The position numbers were made by a program, and so were the translations under genes. This document shows positions 1 to 5,341 of a stretch of 9,664 nt of DNA, piece by piece. Source of the stretch: JAWLBW01 sp041687475 (GTDB lineage: Bacteria; J088; JAWLBW01); assembly GCA_041687475.1 (NCBI GenBank), contig JAWLBW010000173.1, positions 1-9,664 of the forward strand, written 5' to 3'. A model generated the notes under the pieces. It was not told the DNA's origin and ran no database searches. It saw nothing but the letters and a program-made list of their open reading frames with translations. Within the stretch, counting starts at the first letter, position 1. Each line of letters opens with the position of its first letter.

Positions 1-39
1 CCGGCCAGGAAGAAGCCTGAGCTTCCACCCAAAAAGTGA
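1..39 (+). CDS. Possible 3' end of an upstream gene (last 12 codons)
   Basis: Frame 1 from the window edge reads PARKKPELPPKK and then TGA at 37-39. The stop lies 7 bp before a strong plus-strand terminator, which is the spacing expected for the end of a real gene. The tail is basic and proline-rich and gives no clue to function. Another frame (GQEEA, stop at 16-18) is also possible, so frame 1 is an inference from stop-to-terminator spacing and not from homology. Confidence 0.35.
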   Translation, partial: PARKKPELPPKK

Positions 40-46
40 TTTATGT

Positions 47-72
47 AGCCCGCCCTCTCGGCGGGCTTTTTT
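47..72 (+). terminator. Rho-independent terminator of the upstream plus-strand gene
   Basis: AGCCCGCC (47-54) pairs perfectly with GGCGGGCT (60-67) around a 5-nt loop, followed directly by a run of six T (67-72). The reverse strand has no comparable T-run after the stem, so this acts for plus-strand transcription. It also shields the convergent vapBC unit, whose toxin gene ends at 93, from read-through. Confidence 0.9.
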
Positions 73-92
73 CGTGCGCTGCGACTGGAGAG

Positions 93-524
93 TCAGCCGC
101 TCAACCGACGAAGGCGCAGGCCGGTAGTCGGCGTGAATCTGTTGTCGTTCGTCCAGAGCTCTGATGCGCCGTTCTGCCGGCAGACAACGGCTATTTGAAT
201 ATCAAAAAGCCGGTCTCCTGCTACGCCTGATTTTTCCACCTCCTGGAAAAGTGCATCGGCATATCCCGCGAGAGGGTGTAAAACTCGAAGGGTGGGCGAG
301 CCTGTCAGTGCGCGAAGAGACGACAAAGCCGCATGGAGATTCGTCGGAGGCGAAAAGATACGAGGGTGCGTTACGACGCGGAGAAACTCCGTCAAGCAGA
401 AAACCGGAAGCCCCCAAGGGCGCCTACCTTCAGCGAGATGGGTCAGTAACGCTGTGGCCTCGTCGTGCTCAGGGGTTTCAGCGCGGTGCGCATAGACCAG
501 AATATTCGTGTCGACGGCCTCCAT
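93..524 (-). CDS. vapC: VapC-like PIN-domain toxin ribonuclease
   Basis: This 143-residue protein is the usual size for a PIN-domain VapC toxin, a Mg2+-dependent ribonuclease that cuts cellular RNA when freed from its antitoxin. The fold's acidic residues are visible: D5 in the opening VDTNILVYA strand, E46 in LTEFLR, D108 in LFDIQIA (D104 is also nearby) and D127 in TNDNRF. The ATG at 522-524 shares one base with the TGA stop of the antitoxin gene (TGATG), so translation is probably coupled. No Shine-Dalgarno sequence is obvious. All four acidic positions are kept, so nothing suggests inactivation. Which RNA it cuts cannot be read from the sequence; family members cut initiator tRNA, other tRNAs or the rRNA sarcin-ricin loop. 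Confidence 0.88.
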   Translation of the reverse strand: MEAVDTNILVYAHRAETPEHDEATALLTHLAEGRRPWGLPVFCLTEFLRVVTHPRIFSPPTNLHAALSSLRALTGSPTLRVLHPLAGYADALFQEVEKSGVAGDRLFDIQIAVVCRQNGASELWTNDNRFTPTTGLRLRRLSG

Positions 525-757
525 CAGTCTTCATCGAACACGTTGTAAAGCGCCTCGCGATCGGCCACGTTTACCGCGGGTGGCTTTTCGCCACGTACAA
601 CCTGCCAACCTGTCAAACGGAAAGGCTTTTGTTCTGCAGAATGAAGATAAGAACTCAAGGCCTGCTCGATTACCCTGGTAAGGCTGGTACTGGTCTCGGC
701 AGCCCTCTTGCGGGCCTCTTTGATGAGATCATCACGAATATCGAGCGTTGTTCTCAT
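524..757 (-). CDS. vapB: VapB-like ribbon-helix-helix antitoxin
   Basis: This 77-residue protein begins MRTTLDIRDDLIKEARKRAA, the pattern of the short VapB antitoxin family. A ribbon strand (residues 2-8) is followed by two helices that would form a DNA-binding ribbon-helix-helix dimer. The acidic tail (VADREALYNVFDED) is the expected toxin-binding segment. The frame stays open further upstream (to an ATG at 1099), but that part is antisense to the dehydrogenase gene. The ATG at 755-757 starts exactly at the conserved N-terminus, so I chose it. By family knowledge the protein neutralises the PIN toxin and represses its own operon as a complex. No clear ribosome-binding site precedes the start; see the promoter entry for a possible leaderless mRNA. 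Confidence 0.87.
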   Translation of the reverse strand: MRTTLDIRDDLIKEARKRAAETSTSLTRVIEQALSSYLHSAEQKPFRLTGWQVVRGEKPPAVNVADREALYNVFDED

Positions 758-793
758 AACGTTTATCTTAAGGGCGAATGCATAAATCTGCAA
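758..793 (-). promoter_or_regulatory. Predicted vapBC promoter and operator, possibly leaderless
   Basis: Read on the minus strand, TTGCAG (793-788) and TAAGAT (770-765) are separated by exactly 17 bp, a good sigma-70-type arrangement. The -10 box ends 7 nt before the vapB ATG, so transcription would start at or within a base or two of the start codon. This fits the lack of a Shine-Dalgarno sequence. The spacer and -10 box contain small palindromes (CTTAAG 767-772, ATGCAT 778-783) and an inverted TTTAT/ATAAA pair, plausible contacts for VapB autorepression. The operator role is inferred. Confidence 0.55.
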
Positions 794-851
794 TGACCTG
801 TACTGTCGGGAGTCTGCTATGCTGGGCCGAAGAAACCGCTTGAAGGAGAGG
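794..851 (+). promoter_or_regulatory. Candidate promoter and ribosome-binding site of the dehydrogenase gene
   Basis: An extended -10 element, TGC-TATGCT (815-823), has a weak -35-like TGACCT 18 bp upstream (794-799). The -35 directly abuts that of the divergent vapBC promoter, so the two promoters would share one face of DNA and could influence each other. AAGGAGAGG (843-851) is a strong Shine-Dalgarno site ending 5 bp before the ATG at 857 and fixes that start. The ribosome-binding site is convincing; the promoter is moderate. Confidence 0.5.
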
Positions 852-856
852 TAACT

Positions 857-1615
857 ATGGCGAACGAGGTTGCAGGCAGAACAATTATCATCACCGGCGC
901 CAGCTCGGGAATCGGGCGAGCAACGGCCCTGCGCTTCGGTCGCGAGGGCGCGAACGTGGTCATTGCCGATGTGAACGACGAGGGCAGCCGTGAAACCGCC
1001 CGCCTGGTCGAAGGCGAGGGTGGAAAAGCGCACGTACTGCACGTCGACGTGTCGCAGGCCGACGACGTGAAGCGCATGGTAAGCGAGACCGTACGGCATT
1101 TCGGCGGCCTCGACTACGCTTTCAACAACGCCGGTATTGAAGGGCCCCAGCTACCCATCTGGGAAACGCCCGATGAAGATTGGCATCGTGTCATGGGCGT
1201 CGACCTGACCGGCGTCTGGCTGTGTACGAAATACCAGATGGCGCACATGGTCGAAAAGAAGGCCGGGGCCATCGTGAACATGGCTTCCGTGGCCGGGTTG
1301 GTGGGCTTTCGCCACATCACCCCCTACACGGCGGCCAAGCATGGCGTCGTAGGCATCACCCGCGCAGCGGCTGTCGAAGCGGCGCCGTTGGGCGTGCGGG
1401 TCAATGCCGTCTGCCCCGGCGTCATACGCACGGAAATGATTGACAGGGTAGAAAGGAGCGATCCCGAGATGCTGCGCGAGATTGAGAAAGCACATCCCAT
1501 GCAGCGGGTGGGCACGCCCGACGAGGTAGCCGACGTCGTCTACTGGCTGTGTACCGGCGCCGGCTTCGTTACCGGGGTGGCCGTGCCCATCGACGGCGGC
1601 TATACGGCGGTCTGA
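857..1615 (+). CDS. Classical short-chain dehydrogenase/reductase (SDR)
   Basis: This 252-residue protein has the normal length of a FabG-like classical SDR, a cytoplasmic NAD(P)(H)-dependent oxidoreductase, usually tetrameric. The Rossmann glycine motif TGASSGIG is at residues 13-20, the NNAG structural motif at 90-93, catalytic S144 in MASVAG, and Y157/K161 in YTAAK. The PG motif is at 187-188 and the C-terminal PIDGGYTAV is typical. D38 at the end of the second strand (VVIAD) favours NAD(H) over NADP(H). D116 stands where many members have the catalytic tetrad Asn (VDLTG instead of VNLTG). The ATG at 857 follows a strong ribosome-binding site. The substrate cannot be read from sequence; automated labels for such proteins ('3-oxoacyl-ACP reductase', 'glucose 1-dehydrogenase') are not reliable. 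A DJ-1/PfpI gene follows 80 bp downstream on the same strand, so the two are probably co-transcribed. Confidence 0.93.
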   Translation: MANEVAGRTIIITGASSGIGRATALRFGREGANVVIADVNDEGSRETARLVEGEGGKAHVLHVDVSQADDVKRMVSETVRHFGGLDYAFNNAGIEGPQLPIWETPDEDWHRVMGVDLTGVWLCTKYQMAHMVEKKAGAIVNMASVAGLVGFRHITPYTAAKHGVVGITRAAAVEAAPLGVRVNAVCPGVIRTEMIDRVERSDPEMLREIEKAHPMQRVGTPDEVADVVYWLCTGAGFVTGVAVPIDGGYTAV

Positions 1616-1695
1616 ACGCGAGCCCCCGCGCTCGCCGCGAGCCTGGCCGACCCCGAACATGAGAGACGAACCTTTCATGCGGGAGAGACTGCGCC

Positions 1696-2466
1696 ATGGC
1701 TGAAAAGATATTGAGGGGCCTTCGCGTGGCGGTGCTGACCGCCGACGGATGCGAGCAGATCGAGGTTACGCGGCCCGTAAAAACGCTTCGCAAGCGGGGC
1801 GCGCTGGTCGATATCGTTTCCCTGCACCCCGGCCGCATCATCGGCATGAATTTCATCCTGCGGGGTAAGAGCATCGGCGTCGACACGACGGTGTCGAATG
1901 CCAACCCCGATCAATACGACGCCCTGTACATTCCCGGGGGCTTCGTGGCGCCCGACCTGCTGCGGCAGAACCGCCGCGCCCTTGACTTCGTACGCTCCTT
2001 CGACCTGCTGGGCAAGCCCATCGCCACCATGTGCCACGGACCCTGGCTGCTCGTATCGGCCGGACTGGTCGAGGGCCGCAGGCTGACCTCGTGGCCGGGC
2101 ATCAAGGACGACATTCGCAATGCCGGCGGCAACTGGGTCGACGAAGCGGTCGTATTGGAGGCCAACTGGCTGTCGAGCCGGGGTCCGCTCGACCTGTTGG
2201 ACTTCGATCGCGTGCTGGTCGAGCACTTCACCCCCCTGATGGTGGTCGAACGCCAGGGGGCGCCGGCGCCCAACCGCGCCTTGACGTGGGGGTTGGCCGG
2301 GTTGGCCGCCGTCGTATCGGGGGCGGTCGCGAACATGGTCATTCAGCGCACGTACCAACGTGAGCGCGACGAGTTCCGCCCCGAGCTGCCGGTGGTGTCG
2401 GAAGACGAGCTCCCGATTACCCCGGTCGATGCGGGCTTCGCCGAGAACGGCAGGCGCGTGCAGTAG
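1696..2466 (+). CDS. DJ-1/PfpI-family protein with a C-terminal membrane segment
   Basis: Residues 9 to about 185 form a DJ-1/PfpI (class I glutamine amidotransferase-like) domain. E20 lies in DGCEQIE, LYIPGG is at 78-82, and the nucleophile-elbow cysteine C113, followed by H114, lies in TMCHGPW. The SSRGPLDL segment near 160 is typical of the PfpI branch. Family members are reported as proteases, deglycases, chaperones or hydratases, so the activity is open. The protein has 256 residues, whereas PfpI-type proteins usually have about 170-200. The extra tail holds a hydrophobic stretch at about 195-216 (ALTWGLAGLAAVVSGAVANM and onward), flanked by R194 and R218, then about 40 polar residues. 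This suggests the enzyme is tethered to the inner membrane. GGAGA at 1682-1686 lies 9 bp before the ATG and supports this start. It probably forms an operon with the upstream SDR gene. Confidence 0.88.
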   Translation: MAEKILRGLRVAVLTADGCEQIEVTRPVKTLRKRGALVDIVSLHPGRIIGMNFILRGKSIGVDTTVSNANPDQYDALYIPGGFVAPDLLRQNRRALDFVRSFDLLGKPIATMCHGPWLLVSAGLVEGRRLTSWPGIKDDIRNAGGNWVDEAVVLEANWLSSRGPLDLLDFDRVLVEHFTPLMVVERQGAPAPNRALTWGLAGLAAVVSGAVANMVIQRTYQRERDEFRPELPVVSEDELPITPVDAGFAENGRRVQ

Positions 2467-2653
2467 CCTGTCCGTTCAGCACGGATTAACCGTAGAAGGG
2501 GAGAAGAGGCGAGCGAGAGAAGGGGCGATTCGTCGGAGCACGTCTGACTCCTCTCCGGATGTTATTGCTGCGGGCTCCTTACCTCACGTCGTTTCGGCAC
2601 ATGCTTCACAAGAGGAGCACCCCCTGCTGCACGTGCCGCTCTCATGGCTGTAC

Positions 2654-2700
2654 ACCGGTCTTTGTCCGGTAACCATCGTTCGCAAAGTCGTTTCTTGCGA
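2654..2700. other. Two adjacent short hairpins
   Basis: ACCGG (2654-2658) pairs with CCGGT (2666-2670) around a 7-nt loop. Nine bases later TCGCAA (2680-2685) pairs with TTGCGA (2695-2700) around a 9-nt loop. Neither has a T-run after it on either strand, so they are not standard intrinsic terminators. They could be parts of a structured RNA or a Rho-type 3' end of either convergent gene, but this is weak. Confidence 0.3.
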
Positions 2701-2884
2701 CCCGGGTCCCCTTCTCCTCCAACCCGTGATTGGCGCCGAGTTATGACGGTGACACTGAAATAGCCAAGCACGTGCGTATGGAGGAAGGAGGGGAACATCG
2801 CCCGGCACGGATATTCGGGAGTAGGGGAGGAGGTGGGACGGCCCCCCGTGCTGCACGTAGCCGCTGTACTTATTCGGACGACCG

Positions 2885-2897
2885 ACGTCCAGGACGT
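2885..2897. promoter_or_regulatory. Perfect 6-1-6 inverted repeat, operator-like
   Basis: ACGTCC (2885-2890), a single central A, and GGACGT (2892-2897) form a perfect two-fold symmetric site of 13 bp. The 1-nt centre cannot form an RNA loop, so a dimeric DNA-binding protein is the likelier reader if the site is functional. It lies about 90 bp past the pbpC stop, and no promoter beside it is evident. Confidence 0.3.
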
Positions 2898-2915
2898 TCG
2901 CCGGATGCACGTCGG

Positions 2916-2938
2916 GCATGCCCCGCAAGGGGACATGC
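2916..2938 (+). other. Stable hairpin with a GCAA (GNRA) tetraloop
   Basis: On the plus strand GCATGCCCC (2916-2924) pairs with GGGG-A-CATGC (2929-2938). This gives nine base pairs with one bulged A (2933), closed by the GNRA tetraloop GCAA (2925-2928). On the minus strand the stem sits about 50 nt past the pbpC stop with a TTGC loop and no T-run. It could serve as a 3'-end structure for pbpC mRNA or as part of an unannotated plus-strand RNA. Confidence 0.4.
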
Positions 2939-2987
2939 TGCGTCCGCCGACCGCCGTTCACCCGTGCTGCACGTGCCATGCTGCACG

Positions 2988-5336
2988 TCATCGTGCACGC
3001 ACTTGAAGAATCCGGCGACTTTTGCGGCCGGCTTCGTCCTGCACGAGAATTTCGTGGCTGCCGGCTTCGGGCGTCCACCAGACGCGCGAGTCGGCGCGGG
3101 CGGCGGCCAGGAAGCGTCCGTTCACGAACCAGCTGAGCGTGGCGCCGGGAACCTGCGTTTCGGCCTCGAAGGGTATTTCCTGGTGGTCGGCGTCGAGGCC
3201 GGCGATGAGCACGACGACCTGCCCCGGCGTGGGCGAGATGATCTCGGGGCGTGCGCCATCGCCCGCCACCGCGCACCAGGGGGCGCGGGCGGGGGGCTCG
3301 GGCAGGTTGCGGTTGCGGTCCTTGAGCCAGCGGCGAATGGTGGCCGGAAAACGAAGAAACGTTCGGCCTTCGGTCTCGCGGCCGGCCCGGCAGAGCGGCC
3401 CCACGGCAAGCCCCGAGGCCTTGTCGATTTCCAGGCCCACGTGATAGGGGCAGGGGGCGGTCGGTACGTTATCGGTGCGGGCAAGTACGGTGCGCCGGGT
3501 GGGGCATGCGTGGGTGGGAATGTGTCCCGAATAGGCGCAGACTTCGACCGGTGTGAGGTCGCCCGGGGGCAGGTCGGGAGCGGGTGCATTTCCCCGTGAC
3601 ACCAGGCCCTCGAGCAGGTCGAAGAGCACGGGACCCGCCGCTTCGGCGCCCACGAGGGCCGTGCTTGTCGTGCGGTCGAGGTTGCCCTGCCATACCACGG
3701 CGGTGTAGCGTCCGGCCGAGCCGGCGGCCCAGGCGTCGTGATGGCCGTAGCTGGTGCCGGTTTTCCAGTGAATGCCGGGGGGCAGCGCGGCGTGCTCCAT
3801 ACGCAGCGGAAAATCGGGCCGATCGCGCAGGGAAAGGGCCTGTCGGGTAAGCCAGGCCGCCCCGGGCGACAAGACCGGCACCCCCGGCGATTTCCTCGAG
3901 GCATCTGTTCCGGTTCCGGCGGTGATCGCGAGGGGAAAGGCGCGACCGTCGCGGGCCAGTGCCGCGTAAATGCCGGCGGCCTCCAGTGGGCTCATCTCGA
4001 GCCCGCCCACCGCGGCAGAAAGCCCGTACCAGCCGGGCGTTTCGACCAGGCTCTCGACGCCGAGCCCGCGCAGCGTACCGAGAAAGTTCTCGATGCCGAT
4101 TTGCTGCAGAAGGTTGACGAAGGGTAGGTTCAGCGATTGGGAAAGGGCGTCTTCGAGACGAACCAGTCCCCGGAATTCTCCATCGTAATTCTGCGGTTCG
4201 TAAGCGGGATAGGCGGTGGGAATGTCGGGAATAAGGTAGTCGGGCAGGGCCAGGCCACGGTCGATGGCCATTGCGTACAGGACGGGTTTCAACAGTGAGC
4301 CCGGCGACCGCGGCGCCGCGAAGGAAGGTATCTGGCTTGCGGTTTCGTCGTCGAAGCTGAAATTGCCCACCAAAGCGAGCACCGTTCGACCGTCATGATC
4401 GGCAACGACCACGCCGGTGTTGCGAATGCCGTTCTGCCGGGCGCGGGCTGCTTCGTCGGTCACGATGCGCTCGGCGTGCAGCTGCACGTCACGCGAGAGC
4501 GTCGTTCTGATGGCGTGAGCATGCCGAAAGCGCTCACGCAACCACACGGCGGCATGGGGCGCCTCACGCGGAAAGGGCAGGAGCGCGCGGGGTGCCGCCG
4601 GCGCCGCAGCGTCTTCTTCGCCCAGAATGTTCTCACCACGCAGAAAGGCGAGAATGTCGTCGCGGGCGGTGGCCAGCCGTTTGGCGTTGTGCACCGTCGG
4701 ATAGCGCTTTTCGGGGTGTTGGGGAACGGCCAGCAGCGTCGCAATCTCGGCCGACGACAGCGCCCCTGCCCGATGCCCGAAGTAAGCCAGGGAAGCGGCC
4801 TCGACGCCTTCGATGTTGCGTCCGAAGGGAATGTATCGCAGGTAGGCCTCGAGTATCTCGCGCTTGGAAAGGCGCAGTTCGAGCTGCACGGCGCGCAACA
4901 GTTCCACTATCTTCGAGCGGTAGTTGCGGGGCCGGGGTTCGAGCACCCGCACCAGTTGCATGGTAATCGTCGAGGCGCCCGAAACCACCCTTCCACCCAG
5001 AAAATTGCCGACCGCGGCCCGCGCCAGGGCCAGGGGGTCGAACCCGGGGTGCAGGTAGAAGCGCTTGTCTTCAAACCGAATCAGCGCTTTGACATATTCA
5101 GGGGCGATGTCTTCGAGCGGAACCGCGATGCGCCACTTATCGTCGGGCGAGAGAAAGACATGGGCCGGTGTACCGTCTGCGTAGTACACGACGGTCGAAG
5201 GTCCCGACTCCAATCTATGGGGAAGGGGTACGAGCCAGGCCCCCGCCATTGCCGCCGCTGCCAGCAGCAGACAGAACCCGGCGACGACGGCTGGAAACCG
5301 TCGCCACCGGGCGGATAATACCGGCAGGCTCACCAT
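2988..5336 (-). CDS. pbpC: Penicillin-binding protein 1C (bifunctional glycosyltransferase/transpeptidase)
   Basis: This 782-residue protein is close in size to E. coli PBP1C (about 770). A short cytoplasmic N-terminus and one membrane anchor (about 15-36) place the rest in the periplasm. The GT51 glycosyltransferase domain spans about 60-230, with E89 in FEDKRFYLHPG, the GASTITMQL motif at 120-128 and E145 in KIVELLRA. The transpeptidase domain spans about 305-580, with nucleophile S347 in SLLK, S401-L-N403, and K525-T-G-T-S529. A C-terminal PBP1C-type domain (about 695-782) follows a linker with conserved-looking cysteines (C600, C611, C629, C649). All catalytic motifs are intact. The role is peptidoglycan polymerisation, with crosslinking possible, though E. 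coli PBP1C is mainly known for its glycosyltransferase. It starts 5 bp after the macroglobulin stop with no good Shine-Dalgarno site, so translation is probably coupled. Confidence 0.95.
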   Translation of the reverse strand: MVSLPVLSARWRRFPAVVAGFCLLLAAAAMAGAWLVPLPHRLESGPSTVVYYADGTPAHVFLSPDDKWRIAVPLEDIAPEYVKALIRFEDKRFYLHPGFDPLALARAAVGNFLGGRVVSGASTITMQLVRVLEPRPRNYRSKIVELLRAVQLELRLSKREILEAYLRYIPFGRNIEGVEAASLAYFGHRAGALSSAEIATLLAVPQHPEKRYPTVHNAKRLATARDDILAFLRGENILGEEDAAAPAAPRALLPFPREAPHAAVWLRERFRHAHAIRTTLSRDVQLHAERIVTDEAARARQNGIRNTGVVVADHDGRTVLALVGNFSFDDETASQIPSFAAPRSPGSLLKPVLYAMAIDRGLALPDYLIPDIPTAYPAYEPQNYDGEFRGLVRLEDALSQSLNLPFVNLLQQIGIENFLGTLRGLGVESLVETPGWYGLSAAVGGLEMSPLEAAGIYAALARDGRAFPLAITAGTGTDASRKSPGVPVLSPGAAWLTRQALSLRDRPDFPLRMEHAALPPGIHWKTGTSYGHHDAWAAGSAGRYTAVVWQGNLDRTTSTALVGAEAAGPVLFDLLEGLVSRGNAPAPDLPPGDLTPVEVCAYSGHIPTHACPTRRTVLARTDNVPTAPCPYHVGLEIDKASGLAVGPLCRAGRETEGRTFLRFPATIRRWLKDRNRNLPEPPARAPWCAVAGDGARPEIISPTPGQVVVLIAGLDADHQEIPFEAETQVPGATLSWFVNGRFLAAARADSRVWWTPEAGSHEILVQDEAGRKSRRILQVRAR

Positions 5337-5341
5337 TGCGA

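Larger units (their letters stand above)
2467..2987. other. 521-bp stretch without a recognisable gene, between convergent genes
   Basis: This lies between the stop of the DJ-1/PfpI gene and the stop of pbpC. Open frames cross it on both strands, but their translations are arginine-, proline- and cysteine-rich, resemble no family I know, and mostly run into the antisense of pbpC. No canonical terminator with a T-run was found for either flanking gene. The stretch holds purine-rich tracts (about 2494-2525, 2779-2793, 2817-2838), repeated GCACGT motifs and hairpins, listed separately. It may be a decayed gene, a genome-wide repeat or a structured untranslated region; the sequence does not decide. 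Confidence 0.6.
2538..2988. repeat. Cluster of seven GCACGT motifs, four of them in TGCTGCACGT
   Basis: GCACGT occurs on the plus strand at 2538, 2629, 2768, 2853, 2907, 2969 and 2983. The longer TGCTGCACGT occurs at 2625, 2849, 2965 and 2979. CCCGTGCTGCACGT is exactly duplicated at 2845-2858 and 2961-2974, and TGCTGCACGTGCC at 2625-2637 and 2965-2977. The last two copies are 14 bp apart, giving two near-identical 14-bp units (2964-2977 and 2978-2991). A random 450-bp stretch should hold far fewer than one copy of a given hexamer per strand. The role is unknown. One 13-mer, ACGTGCAGCATGG (minus strand 2988-2976), also occurs inside the macroglobulin gene at 6744-6756, probably by chance. Confidence 0.6.

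Noticed and set aside
164..796. Long plus-strand open frame across the vapBC locus
   Set aside because: The translation is low-complexity and basic, shows no family pattern, and is fully antisense to vapC and vapB, which have clear motifs.
758..1099. Upstream extension of the vapB frame (open to an ATG at 1099)
   Set aside because: It is antisense to the well-supported dehydrogenase gene, while the conserved antitoxin N-terminus begins exactly at 757.
1618..1635. Hairpin GCGAGC / GCTCGC just after the dehydrogenase stop, as a terminator
   Set aside because: The stem is only six pairs and no T-run follows. The next gene is 80 bp away on the same strand with its own ribosome-binding site, so termination here is not supported.
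2471..2485. TCCGT / ACGGA hairpin after the DJ-1/PfpI stop, as a terminator
   Set aside because: A five-pair stem followed by TTAAC lacks the T-run and stability of an intrinsic terminator.
2562..3276. Minus-strand open frames over the intergenic region (2562-2936 and 2584-3276)
   Set aside because: The translations are rich in Arg, Pro and Cys, match nothing known to me, and one overlaps the pbpC 3' end in another frame. They could be gene relics but do not support a CDS call.
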